Assembly: GCA_964586655.1 (NCBI GenBank)
Contig: CAZPGY010000008.1
Coordinates: 1 to 64,000 of the forward strand
Origin: JAJYSO01 sp964586655
GTDB taxonomy: Bacteria > Bacteroidota > Bacteroidia > Flavobacteriales > Flavobacteriaceae
Direction of reading: 5' to 3'
Length of the DNA stretch: 64,000 nt
Numbering within the stretch: position 1 is the first letter of the stretch; each line of letters begins with the position of its first letter. Of the stretch, positions 26,401 to 34,007 are shown one piece after another. A program made the translations under genes and the position numbers. The notes below the pieces were generated by a model, which was not told the DNA's origin, did not search any database, and was given only the letters and a program-made list of their open reading frames with translations.

Positions 26401-26832
26401 TTTGTCTGCCGAAAATTCACGGTCATACTCGGTGGCTGTTACCGTCAATTTTTCGTGGTGGAAAAAGCGCTTGGCCGTTTCTTTCACAACCGCAAAAGCT
26501 TCTGGTAAAATATCATCCAATACTCTGGAAGTGATTTCATAAGACTCATCTTCCAAGGCATCAATCTTGTTGTAGATTTCTTCGTTTCGGTCAATATCAC
26601 TGGAACTTTCCGCCTCCGCTTTAAGCTGTTCAATTTCTTGTTCTGTTTCGGCAATAGCTTCTTTAATCTTTGCTTTAAAATCAAAGGTCTTTTGACGCAA
26701 TTCGTCTAAACTCAGCTTTTCCAGTTCTTTTTCTTTGTCCTTTATTTTCTCGACGATAGGCTGCAACTTCTTTACGTCTTTCTGCGATTTGTCGCCCACG
26801 AAAACTTTCAGGACCGTGTCTAAAACACTCAT
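23476..26832 (-). CDS. secA: Protein translocase ATPase SecA
   Basis: The 1118-residue motor pushes preproteins through SecYEG. The Walker A region MQTGEGKTL, IVDEVDSVLVDDARTPLIISG, GTDIK and QLRGRSGRQGDPG helicase motifs are all present. It is about 200 residues longer than E. coli SecA because of an extra acidic segment after the first nucleotide-binding domain (around NREMPKVDKELYFVIEE to EEEEAEKKDE), as in other Bacteroidota. The C-terminus ends in RNERVTIKNVKTGE...KGEWVLIDE and lacks the CxC...CH/C zinc motif that binds SecB. A terminator follows immediately. A small hairpin (CTGCC...GGCAG, ~26883-26905) lies in the leader. Confidence 0.97.
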   Translation of the reverse strand: MSVLDTVLKVFVGDKSQKDVKKLQPIVEKIKDKEKELEKLSLDELRQKTFDFKAKIKEAIAETEQEIEQLKAEAESSSDIDRNEEIYNKIDALEDESYEITSRVLDDILPEAFAVVKETAKRFFHHEKLTVTATEYDREFSADKDYITLEGDQAIWSNSWDAAGKQIKWDMIHYDVQLIGGIAMHQGKIAEMQTGEGKTLVATLPVYLNALTGRGVHLVTVNDYLAKRDSAWMGPLFEFHGLSIDCIDYHKPNSAARRKAYNADITYGTNNEFGFDYLRDNMSHSPEDLVQRPHHYAIVDEVDSVLVDDARTPLIISGPIPKGDQHEFNELKPQIAKLVEVQRKYLVGVLSEAKNLIAEGNTKDGGFLLLRVYRGLPKNRALIKYLSQEGIRQILQKTENHYMQDNNREMPKVDKELYFVIEEKNNQIDLSDKGVDFLSSKEDDPNFFIMPEMGMEISKIEEMGLSEEEEAEKKDELYRDFAIKSERIHTMNQLLKAYTLFEKDDEYVVIDNQVKIVDEQTGRIMDGRRYSDGLHQAIEAKENVKIEDATQTFATITLQNYFRMYRKLAGMTGTAVTEAGEFWEIYKLDVVEIPTNKPIARDDRDDLVYKTKREKYNAVIEEVTKLSKAGRPVLIGTTSVEISELLSRMLNIRKIKHNVLNAKRHKQEAQIVEDAGKSGIVTIATNMAGRGTDIKLSDDTREAGGLAIVGTERHDSRRIDRQLRGRSGRQGDPGSSQFFVSLEDNLMRLFGSEKIGKWMDRMGLEEGEVIQHKMISRSIERAQKKVEENNFGIRKRLLEYDDVMNAQREVIYERRYHALFGERLKVDIANMIFDLAENIVEVNKAGEDYDNFKFETRRYFSMDSPITEEEFQKTANLQLAGKVYKAAYANYEERMERSAKLAYPVIKHVYEDPTNSFENIAVPFSDGEKTLQVATNLEKAYESDGKQLINDFEKNITLAIIDDAWKTHLRKMDDLKQSVQLAVHEQKDPLLIYKFEAFELFKETLDKVNRDVVSFLFRGEIPQQEANIQEAREKGPDKNIQTSREELPNMNERAQQNRAAGQAQSQPQVTETIVREKPKIGRNERVTIKNVKTGENKSIKYKQAIPLIEKGEWVLIDE

Positions 26833-26944
26833 ATAATTAGGGATTTAATATTCTATTTTGATTCTATGCTAAACAAAAACCCTGCCTTTGACAGGTTGGC
26901 AGTTTTATTTTAAAGGGTGTTGTTTTTTCAATGTGTTATTAATT

Positions 26945-27113
26945 ATGCCAAAGTGATTTATAAATTGGTCTAAAGCTTTATAGAATAAATTTCAAAAGTC
27001 AACGCAAAAAACGCAGGCATAGCCGTAGCTATGACGTCCCGCACGTGCGGGATTAACGAAGAAATTTGGAATTTAGACATAAATTTTGACTGCTTAATAA
27101 TTCATTTTGGTAT
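26945..27113. repeat. Palindromic dispersed repeat, family 1, copy B
   Basis: This 169-bp element runs from ATGCCAAAGTGATTTATAAA to ATTCATTTTGGTAT. It shares most bases with copy A (1621-1781), including the segments GCAAAAAACGCAG and GGAATTTAGACATAAAT. The centre carries CATAGCCGTAGCTATG followed by the perfect 16-bp palindrome TCCCGCACGTGCGGGA, absent in copy A. It lies between secA and the DUF2795 gene. Confidence 0.85.
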
Positions 27114-27139
27114 TACCTGTACTGCTGCCAAATTTAAAC

Positions 27140-27168
27140 AAAAAAAAAGCCTCGCAAAGAGACTTTTT
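27140..27168 (-). terminator. Terminator of the DUF2795 gene
   Basis: On the minus strand AAAAAGTCTC pairs with GAGGCTTTTT (one T-G pair) around a 5-nt loop and is followed by a run of Ts, 24 bp after the stop codon. Confidence 0.8.
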
Positions 27169-27191
27169 CATAATCTATCGATAAAAATAAT

Positions 27192-27413
27192 TTAATACTC
27201 GTCTTCATTCCACAGATAATCTTCATCGGTGGGGTAATCGGGCCATATTTCCTGAATGGAATCATAGGTGTCGCCTTCATCTTCAATGTCCTGCAAGTTT
27301 TCAACAACTTCAAGCGGGGCGCCTGTTCTAATGGCATAATCAATCAATTCGTCTTTGGTCGCAGGCCAAGGCGCATCACTTAAATACGAAGCCAGTTCTA
27401 AAGTCCAATACAT
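27192..27413 (-). CDS. DUF2795 domain protein
   Basis: The 73-residue, strongly acidic soluble protein begins MYWTLELASYLSDAPWPATKDELIDYAIRTGA, which fits the DUF2795 fold (a small helical domain), and ends in a Trp/Asp/Tyr-rich tail PDYPTDEDYLWNEDEY. Members in this phylum are short stand-alone proteins of unknown function. It has its own terminator and is separated from secA by repeat copy B. Confidence 0.85.
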   Translation of the reverse strand: MYWTLELASYLSDAPWPATKDELIDYAIRTGAPLEVVENLQDIEDEGDTYDSIQEIWPDYPTDEDYLWNEDEY

Positions 27414-27625
27414 ATTTTATGCTTTTGAATTTTTGCAAAAATATATTTTATATCCTAATCGGCAAATTTATTAACCTTTATTTTTAAATCTGTTTTGCCC
27501 ATTTTTGAAATCGCTCCAAAGACAGTTGTTTAACAGGGACGGAAAGTATAAACCATGACTTTTATAGAGCGTGGAAAGGGATTATTTTCAGTTTTAAATT
27601 ACTTTAAAAAGGCAGTTATAAATTG

Positions 27626-27633
27626 TATATTTG
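27626..27633 (+). promoter_or_regulatory. -7 box for egtB-egtD
   Basis: TATATTTG is 15 bp before the ATG at 27649. It overlaps the alternative TTG codon at 27631, which argues that ATG 27649 is the true start. Confidence 0.5.
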
Positions 27634-27648
27634 GATAAAAGAAGAATT

Positions 27649-28818
27649 ATGGAGACAAAAACAGCGGCTTTGAGTGAACAATTCACTAAAACACGACGAC
27701 ATACAGAAGAAATTTGTGCCCCCTTAGCGGTCGAAGACTTTGTGGTGCAGCCTGTGGAATATGTCTCTCCGCCAAAATGGCACTTGGGACACACTTCTTG
27801 GTTTTTTGAAGAGTTTGTGCTCAAAGAAAATAAGGCCGATTATAAAGTTTTTGATGATAATTATGCTTATTTGTTCAACAGCTATTATGAAAGTGTGGGG
27901 GAAAAGGTAATGCGACCGCACCGAGGTAATTTGTCGCGGCCTTCTGTAGAACAGATTAAAGCATATCGACATCATGTGACGATGGCCATGGAGGAGTTTT
28001 TACAAGCTGAGGTTTCTGAGGAATTGCAAAAGGTTATTGAAATTGGCATCAATCATGAGCAACAGCATCAAGAATTATTGTTGACCGATATCAAATATAT
28101 CTTAGGGCACAATCCGCTTTTTTCGGTTTATGATGAAGATTTTAATGAAAATCTCGTTCAGGATTTTGGCCGAAAATGGCTTGCGATAGAAGAGGGAGTA
28201 TATGAAATCGGACTGCCCCATGGAGAATCCGGATTTAGGTATGACAATGAAATGGGGCGACACAAAGTATATTTGAATGATTTTCTGATCTCTAACAAGC
28301 TGGTAACCAATGGAGAATATCTCGAGTTTATGAAAGCCGGTGGATATGATCAAGTTTTGCTCTGGCATTCTGATGCATGGGCATGGCTTGAACAAACCGG
28401 AGTAAGAGCGCCTGAATATTGGCACCGGATAGAAGGAGAGTGGTATCAATATACACTTGCCGGTTTAAAAAAGCTGGCCTTAGATGCTCCCTTGTCTCAT
28501 GTTTCTTATTATGAGGCTTTTGCATTTGCTCAATGGAAAAAAATGCGTTTGCCTACAGAAGCAGAATGGGAAATTGCCCAATCCAAATTTGATTGGGGCA
28601 GCCGCTGGGAATGGACCGAAAGTGCTTATGTGCCCTATCCCGATTATCGCAAACCCGAAGGGGCACTTGGGGAATACAATGGAAAATTTATGGTCAATCA
28701 AAAAGTGATGCGCGGCGGATCGGTGGCTACTTCCGAAAACCATACCCGACCCACTTATCGAAATTTCTTTCATCCCCCTATGCGTTGGCAGTATATGGGA
28801 CTTCGTTTAGCAAAATAA
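27649..28818 (+). CDS. egtB: Ergothioneine biosynthesis sulfoxide synthase EgtB
   Basis: The 389-residue non-haem iron enzyme joins a thiol donor to trimethylhistidine using O2. The DinB-like N-terminal half has HLGHTSWFFE and the HxxxHxE iron site HEQQHQE, and the C-terminal half is an FGE-sulfatase (formylglycine-generating-enzyme-like) domain ending MRGGSVATSENHTRPTYRNFF...MGLRLA. It is followed after 12 bp by egtD, the histidine methyltransferase. No egtA, egtC or egtE is nearby, so the enzyme may use cysteine directly and finish with a non-dedicated lyase, as proposed for other two-gene loci. The -7 box decides ATG 27649 over TTG 27631. Confidence 0.93.
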   Translation: METKTAALSEQFTKTRRHTEEICAPLAVEDFVVQPVEYVSPPKWHLGHTSWFFEEFVLKENKADYKVFDDNYAYLFNSYYESVGEKVMRPHRGNLSRPSVEQIKAYRHHVTMAMEEFLQAEVSEELQKVIEIGINHEQQHQELLLTDIKYILGHNPLFSVYDEDFNENLVQDFGRKWLAIEEGVYEIGLPHGESGFRYDNEMGRHKVYLNDFLISNKLVTNGEYLEFMKAGGYDQVLLWHSDAWAWLEQTGVRAPEYWHRIEGEWYQYTLAGLKKLALDAPLSHVSYYEAFAFAQWKKMRLPTEAEWEIAQSKFDWGSRWEWTESAYVPYPDYRKPEGALGEYNGKFMVNQKVMRGGSVATSENHTRPTYRNFFHPPMRWQYMGLRLAK

Positions 28819-28830
28819 TTAAATGGCAAT

Positions 28831-29799
28831 ATGAAAAATAAAAAACCAACTTCTTTTGCCTCTGCCTTTGAAGAAGATGTCTGGAAGGGGCTTACCCATT
28901 TCCCAAAGCGTATTCCTTCTAAATATATCTATGATAAAAAGGGGGATGCCTTGTTCCAAAAAATAATGGCCATGCCCTCTTATTATCTGACGGACTGCGA
29001 GTTTAATATTTTAGAAAAACACCAGCAGTCCATAGCTGAATCCTTTTCAGATCAAAAAGGTTTTGATTTGATAGAATTGGGGGCGGGCGATGGTAAAAAA
29101 ACAAAAATTTTGTTGCGTTATTTGAGTGAAAATGGATTTGATTTTGATTATTTGCCCATCGATATCAGTCAACATATTCTCGATAGTTTGACGGCTGACT
29201 TGAAAAAAGAATTGCCGGAGTTGCAGGTACGGCCCTTACAAGGAACTTATTTTGCCGTCTTGGAAAAATTGGCTCAATATAAAGCGCGGAAAAAAGTGAT
29301 TTTGGTATTGGGTTCCAATATCGGAAACCTTTTACACGATAAAGCAATTGATTTTTTAAAGAATATCAAAGCCGGCATGCATCACCGCGATATGTTGTTT
29401 ATGGGATTTGATCAAAAGAAGGATCCGCAAATTATTTTGGAGGCCTATAACGACAAAACCGGAATTACGGCAGCTTTTAATAAAAATTTGTTGGAACGCA
29501 TAAATCGTGAGCTGGATGCAGATTTTCAGCTTGATAAATTTGAGCATTGGGAAACCTATGATCCGGAAACGGGAACGGCACGCAGTTATTTAATTAGTCA
29601 AACAACCCAAAAAGTGCGGATTGATAAACTCGATTTGACGGTTGATTTTCAGCAGTGGGAAAGTTTGCACATTGAGATTTCCCAAAAATATACCGATAGG
29701 GTAGTGCAATGGTTAGCCGAAAAATCAGGGTTAAGAATTACTAATCAGTTTGCTGATGATAAGGGGTATTATAAGAATTATGTATTTCAAAAGAAATAA
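28831..29799 (+). CDS. egtD: L-histidine N-alpha-methyltransferase EgtD
   Basis: The 322-residue SAM-dependent enzyme trimethylates histidine to hercynine, the first step to ergothioneine. The family N-terminus IPSKYIYDKKGDALFQKI with MPSYYLTDCEFNIL is present, followed by the SAM loop LIELGAGDGKKTKILL and the segment LVLGSNIGNLLHD. Length is normal. It is cotranscribed with egtB (12 bp gap). The product probably serves as an antioxidant thiol in the cytosol. Confidence 0.95.
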   Translation: MKNKKPTSFASAFEEDVWKGLTHFPKRIPSKYIYDKKGDALFQKIMAMPSYYLTDCEFNILEKHQQSIAESFSDQKGFDLIELGAGDGKKTKILLRYLSENGFDFDYLPIDISQHILDSLTADLKKELPELQVRPLQGTYFAVLEKLAQYKARKKVILVLGSNIGNLLHDKAIDFLKNIKAGMHHRDMLFMGFDQKKDPQIILEAYNDKTGITAAFNKNLLERINRELDADFQLDKFEHWETYDPETGTARSYLISQTTQKVRIDKLDLTVDFQQWESLHIEISQKYTDRVVQWLAEKSGLRITNQFADDKGYYKNYVFQKK

Positions 29800-30436
29800 A
29801 AAAAGGGAGGGGATGAGGTTATATCAAATTCTAAAAAACATCCACGGGTCATTAACATAAAAAAGATAGTCTTATGATTAGCAACCCAACCTAAAATTGA
29901 ATAGCATCATGGCTTAAAAACGCAGGTAATAAATGAAAAATGTGGTTTAAGCTATGAATTTTCATCTGTGGTTATCCTATCTACTTGTTATCAAACTTTA
30001 ACCGGCATCAAAAGATTTAAGGTAATTTTGTTCAGTTTGTAATCTATAAAAAAAATCGGTTAGATTACGTATCGTGTTGTTATTCAGATAATTGTATCTG
30101 ATGCAGAAAGTAATTTTACAGGTATAGGTTTTGTTTTTTGCTTAAAAATTGATCTGATCAAATGCCAGTTGATAATAGTTGTATAGAAGGAATGTGTTTT
30201 TGCATTACAAAAATACAATACTTCTTACATTTTCCTTCTTTTTTATCCTGTTAAAAATCAATAGATATGGGGAGGTATGTTAGTTTATATCCGATTTTCG
30301 AAGAGTTGTCAAATATCATGAAATTAGTCCAAAAAGCATCAAGAAAGCTCTTGCTATCAAAGTTTTCCTTATAAGATACTGATGATAAGTCAATTAATGA
30401 TTTCGATGAAAAGAGGAGAAGATCAGAATAAATTCT
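29800..30436. other. AT-rich non-coding region with several hairpins
   Basis: This region of about 640 bp has no credible gene. Visible structures are GTAATCTA (30039-30046) / TAGATTAC (30061-30068), and a 7-bp stem TCAGATA-ATTG-TATCTGA (30084-30101). No copy of tRNA-Arg sequence, integrase or IS is seen. It marks the start of the AT-rich accessory patch that ends at the tRNA-Arg gene. Confidence 0.5.
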
Positions 30437-30444
30437 TATGTTTG
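30437..30444 (+). promoter_or_regulatory. -7 box for the accessory gene pair
   Basis: TATGTTTG lies 32 bp before the ATG at 30477 and fits TAnnTTTG. No convincing -33 box is seen. Confidence 0.4.
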
Positions 30445-30476
30445 TGTAATAGTTATAACTCAAAATTTTATCAATT

Positions 30477-31220
30477 ATGGAATTCAATGGATTTAAAATT
30501 ACTCCGCTTGGCAATGCGGAATTAAGTATTGAAAACGGCATTCTTCGAGTTTCAGGGATTTCGGATTCGGGACTTGATGGTGTTTCAATTAATACTGAAG
30601 GAAAGGGGAATTACACAGTTAATTTTGGACACTTAGGCATGATTGCAGAAACAAATGGTGTTTTAAAGACGGCTACATTAAAGAAAAATGGTTTACAGCA
30701 AATTAGTACCTCTTTTGAGTCTTTTAAGTGGTTGGATAAAGATCGAAATAAAATAATTTCTGGGTACAACTTAGCATATTTACCTAAAGATTTTACTGTT
30801 TTTGGGAAATTGGAAGGAGAGTATGTTTTTGAAATTGACAGTGGTGATTTAAAACCCATCGAGGAAATACCACAATCTGCACAATGGTTAGGGATTGTAG
30901 TAGCTTTAATTGGAGCTGCGGTTGCAATTTGGAAAGAATTAAGAACTAAAAAAACCACAACAGTAGTTACTACAGTAAATGGCGATGGGAATGTAACAGA
31001 AATAAAAACAACTGTAACGGAAGATCCGAATCCGTTTGAAATAGAAGTTAATGGGAAGAGTTATACTGTGGACGAGTATGGAATTGATTATAACTTTAAA
31101 ATACCTCATGAATTAATAGGGAATCCTATAGTAGAATATGAAAAGATAGCAGAACGGATTACAGGTGTTAATTTAGGGGAATTTGAAATCACTTCTATTG
31201 AACAAGAAGAAAATCAGTAA
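30477..31220 (+). CDS. Hypothetical protein with one central transmembrane helix
   Basis: I do not recognise a family for this 247-residue protein. Residues 1-130 look like a beta-rich domain (repeated short strands, many Gly/Thr/Ser), and QWLGIVVALIGAAVAIWKEL (~136-155) is one transmembrane helix. A Thr-rich linker (KKTTTVVTTVNGDGN) follows, then a small C-terminal domain (FEIEVNGKSYTVDEYGIDYNF). No signal peptide is seen, so topology is unclear. The gene is AT-richer than its neighbours and is followed after 22 bp by an outer-membrane barrel gene. Together they form an accessory unit next to tRNA-Arg. The coding call rests on the long open frame, a plausible promoter and protein-like composition. 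Confidence 0.65.
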   Translation: MEFNGFKITPLGNAELSIENGILRVSGISDSGLDGVSINTEGKGNYTVNFGHLGMIAETNGVLKTATLKKNGLQQISTSFESFKWLDKDRNKIISGYNLAYLPKDFTVFGKLEGEYVFEIDSGDLKPIEEIPQSAQWLGIVVALIGAAVAIWKELRTKKTTTVVTTVNGDGNVTEIKTTVTEDPNPFEIEVNGKSYTVDEYGIDYNFKIPHELIGNPIVEYEKIAERITGVNLGEFEITSIEQEENQ

Positions 31221-31242
31221 AAATATTCTAAATACATAAATC

Positions 31243-31896
31243 ATGAAAGAATATAGATTTGACAAATTTAAGTTTATTTGCGTATATCTACTCATCTTAG
31301 CTTTCACTATTAATTTTGTCAATGCGCAAGAGGAAGATAAAGAAACAAAAGAATCAAACTTTGAGATAATCGCTCGTGCTGGAATTGGATATGGAATAAT
31401 GGGTAACGATGTTGAACCAAATTATAATTTAAATGTGGGGACTGGTGAAATTCTCATTAATTATAAATTTTGGAAAGAGTATAGTATAGCAACCGGTATA
31501 GCGTATAATGAGCTTAGTGGAAATGGTTTTAACTCAGAGGGCAATTTTTTTCATGAAAGATCGATGTTAAAGATTCCTTTATTGCTTGGCATTAATACAA
31601 AATTAGGAAAAGAATTCAGAACATATTTCACTTTTGGAGTTTATGCTCGGTATATTACAAAAGATAAATATCATTTTTTATCAAAAAATATTGATAATGT
31701 ATATGATGGATGGAATTTTGGTGCTCAAGTAGGGCTTAGCTTTATTTATCAACTGTATGATACTCTTGGTCTTGGAGTCAATTTTAATTTTCAGTCTGAT
31801 TTTAGTCAACTTAAAAGCAATAGTCAAATTGTTAATGATGAACAAAAGATTAAAAATTTAAATACAGTCGGCTTAATGGTAATATTCGGGCTTTAA
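31243..31896 (+). CDS. Outer-membrane beta-barrel protein (PorT-like)
   Basis: The 217-residue exported protein has a signal peptide (YLLILAFTINFVNAQ, cleavage after NAQ, ~residue 29), then alternating strands typical of an eight-stranded barrel: ARAGIGYGIMGN, TGEILINYKFWKEYSIATGIAYNE, IPLLLGINTKLG, YFTFGVYARYIT, GWNFGAQVGLSFIYQL and LGLGVNFNFQSDF. It ends in GLMVIFGL, a barrel-type C-terminus. It fits the loose PorT/OMP_b-brl group of Bacteroidota. It is cotranscribed with the upstream transmembrane hypothetical gene. The substrate or partner is unknown. It shares the AT-rich composition of that gene. Confidence 0.75.
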   Translation: MKEYRFDKFKFICVYLLILAFTINFVNAQEEDKETKESNFEIIARAGIGYGIMGNDVEPNYNLNVGTGEILINYKFWKEYSIATGIAYNELSGNGFNSEGNFFHERSMLKIPLLLGINTKLGKEFRTYFTFGVYARYITKDKYHFLSKNIDNVYDGWNFGAQVGLSFIYQLYDTLGLGVNFNFQSDFSQLKSNSQIVNDEQKIKNLNTVGLMVIFGL

Positions 31897-32025
31897 AAAA
31901 ATACGGTCAAAATGAGTTCTATTGGCTTGAATTGCCGTGTTTAGATTGGAAATGTTAAGCTGTTTAATACTCCTTACTGGTGCGTGATTGCATTGTAGTT
32001 TTTAATATTAAAATGCCCTACAAAT

Positions 32026-32162
32026 TATACCAATTCCAAATTAAACATGGTTCAATTCCGTTTAAGATCCATTGGTATAATACCGAGACTTAATTTTTAA
32101 TACGTCCATTGAGGTCTTGGCCGAAAATGGACTATATATAAAATGGATTCAGTATTATACCA
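32026..32162. repeat. Palindromic dispersed repeat, family 2, copy B
   Basis: A 54-bp block bounded by TATACCAAT and ATTGGTATA (32026-32079) is joined to a larger hairpin with outer arms TGGTATAATAC (32073-32083) / GTATTATACCA (32152-32162) and inner arms GTCCATT (32104-32110) / AATGGAC (32126-32132). It aligns with the reverse complement of 5293-5420. It fills much of the 517-bp gap between the barrel gene and tRNA-Arg; the rest of that gap shows no gene. Confidence 0.78.
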
Positions 32163-32413
32163 TAAAGACAATTACAGCGGGTATAAAATTAATTACATAT
32201 TTATTTTCAGCTTATCTCATTCCTGTTTCTCCTAAATGGAAAAACGATTAGGTGGTGTGTGCAATTAATTTTTAGAGCTCATGCAACATAGACCCGCTTC
32301 AGCTTTTCGTTGCTCTATTTAATGGTAAGCATGATACGATATGCCCCCTCTCAAAGGAATCAATTTTCAGTTCGATTTATAAATCAATCCGGAATGGGGA
32401 TATCCTATAAAAG

Positions 32414-32485
32414 TGGCCCCACCAGGAATCGAACCTGGATCTAAAGTTTAGGAAACTCTTATTCTATCCGTTGAACTATGAAGCC
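32414..32485 (-). tRNA. tRNA-Arg (anticodon CCT)
   Basis: The 72-nt cloverleaf has acceptor GGCTTCA / TGGGGCC, a D-arm starting GTTC, anticodon stem AGAGT / ACTTT with loop TTCCTAA (anticodon CCT), T-arm CCAGG-TTCGATT-CCTGG and discriminator A. The 3' CCA is not encoded. A -7-like box lies at 32541-32548 and a 9-bp hairpin (32492-32528) in the precursor leader. The AT-rich accessory patch abuts its 3' end. Confidence 0.95.
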
Positions 32486-32540
32486 TTTTGCTGCCGATTT
32501 GATCAAAAGCAATGAACCGAAATCGGCAATTTAATCCCGG

Positions 32541-32548
32541 CAAAAATA
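32541..32548 (-). promoter_or_regulatory. -7 box for tRNA-Arg
   Basis: CAAAAATA on the plus strand reads TATTTTTG on the minus strand, 56 bp upstream of the mature tRNA. It lies between the tRNA and the 3' end of the aminotransferase gene. Confidence 0.4.
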
Positions 32549-32557
32549 GGATAATTT

Positions 32558-33700
32558 TTATAAGGTATTGATAATTTCTGCCGCCTTTTTTAAGGTCTCT
32601 TTGTCCTTGGCAAAGCAAATGCGCAGCATTTTTTCGTCTCGGTGATCTTTGGTGAAGGCCGATACCGGAATGGTGGCCAACTTTTTTTCTTTGATCAGCC
32701 GGAGGACAAAATCAGTGTCCTTTTCGTCACTGAGTTTTCGATAGGAAACCGTTTGAAAATAAGTGCCCTGTGCAGGCGTAAATTCAAGCTTGGAAGCCTT
32801 AATGGCTTCTAAGAAAAATGCGCGTTTTTCTTGATAAAAATCCGGTAGATTTAAATAGTGTTCAGGCTCTTGTAAGTATTCTTTTAAAGCGACTTGCACC
32901 GGATGATTTACACAAAACACATTGTATTGATGTACTTTCCTAAACTCTTTCATCAAGGCTTTAGGAGCCAGACAGTACCCCATTTTCCAACCGGTGACAT
33001 GAAAAGTTTTTCCAAAGGAATAAACGATTAACGATTGTTTGGCCAATTGTGGAAAACGCGCTACACTTTGGTGTTTGCGACCGTCAAAAATAATGTGCTC
33101 ATACACCTCGTCGCTCAGTACAAGAATATTGGTGTCTCGAACAAGAGTTTCCAAGGTTTTTAAATCTTCTTGGGTCAATACCGTCCCGCTGGGGTTGTGC
33201 GGAGTATTGATGATGATCATCTTGGTTTTTGAATTGATATTTGCTTTAACTTCAGCCCAGTCGATGCGATAGTCCGGAGCTTTCATTTCCAACAACACTG
33301 ATTTTCCGCCGTTGAGTTCAATGGCCGGTTCATAGCAATCATAAGCCGGTTTAAAAACAATGACTTCGTCTTCTTTTTTAACAAAGGCCGAGATAGCCGT
33401 AAAAATGGCTTGAGTTGCTCCGGCAGTAATGGTGATTTCATGCTCGGGATCATAAGCCTTGCCATAACTGCGTTCCATTTTTTCACACAAGGTCTCCCGA
33501 AGGCTCATTACTCCGGGCATGGGAGCATATTGATTGTGCCGGTTATACAGCGCCTTTTCCAGCTTTTTTAATAAGTTGTTGTCTGGCGGGAAACCCGGAA
33601 ATCCTTGCGATACATTAATGGCTTTATGGGCACGAGCTACTTTGTTTATTTCGGCGAATATGGTGGTTCCTACCTGAGGAAGCTTTGAAGTGTGTGGCAT
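32558..33700 (-). CDS. PLP-dependent aminotransferase, methionine-type (YbdL-like)
   Basis: The 380-residue class I aminotransferase has INTPHNPSGT in the cofactor domain and the PLP-Schiff-base lysine at Lys231 in YSFGKTFHVTGWKMGY. The N-terminus INVSQGFPGF and this lysine context match the methionine aminotransferase / kynurenine-oxoglutarate transaminase group (E. coli YbdL), which uses 2-oxo acids and methionine, possibly in methionine salvage. metK and a cystathionine gamma-synthase-type gene lie within 6 kb on the same strand, which fits sulfur amino acid metabolism but is not an operon. The substrate is inferred from family. Confidence 0.88.
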   Translation of the reverse strand: MPHTSKLPQVGTTIFAEINKVARAHKAINVSQGFPGFPPDNNLLKKLEKALYNRHNQYAPMPGVMSLRETLCEKMERSYGKAYDPEHEITITAGATQAIFTAISAFVKKEDEVIVFKPAYDCYEPAIELNGGKSVLLEMKAPDYRIDWAEVKANINSKTKMIIINTPHNPSGTVLTQEDLKTLETLVRDTNILVLSDEVYEHIIFDGRKHQSVARFPQLAKQSLIVYSFGKTFHVTGWKMGYCLAPKALMKEFRKVHQYNVFCVNHPVQVALKEYLQEPEHYLNLPDFYQEKRAFFLEAIKASKLEFTPAQGTYFQTVSYRKLSDEKDTDFVLRLIKEKKLATIPVSAFTKDHRDEKMLRICFAKDKETLKKAAEIINTL

Positions 33701-34007
33701 GAGTTATAATTTTCTTTGAGAGAACATAATAGGGATTTCCACCGGAAAACACAAAATCCAAAGTCGGTTTTTCTAAAAAGATTCAAGCCTTTTCTGTCTT
33801 TTCTTTGAGAAAGAAAATAATATCGAACACTTATCGACGCGTATCGATTAACATTAAAATAATCGGACTAATACCGAAAAGACCAATAATACAAACCGAT
33901 TTTATACAAATGATTTGAATTTTAGTCTAAAACAACTATCATTTTCTTATAATTTGAAAGTCGCATGGGCACAAAGGCTTAGGGAGCCGTTCTGATGCAT
34001 CTCAATT
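33701..34007. other. Intergenic region with a decayed repeat end
   Basis: No ORF is supported in these 307 bp. Bases 33903-33930 (TATACAAATGATTTGAATTT then TAGTCTAA) are nearly identical to the reverse complement of the outer end of family-2 copy A (5391-5420), so this is probably a remnant of the same repeat group. The partner end is not seen. Confidence 0.5.

Noticed and set aside
30251..30541. 96-residue minus-strand frame
   Set aside because: Overlaps the start of a better supported plus-strand gene, has low-complexity composition and no recognisable features.
29800..32485. Genomic island with attachment sites at tRNA-Arg
   Set aside because: No direct repeat of the tRNA 3' end, no integrase and no mobility gene are visible. 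Only composition and repeats support an accessory origin.
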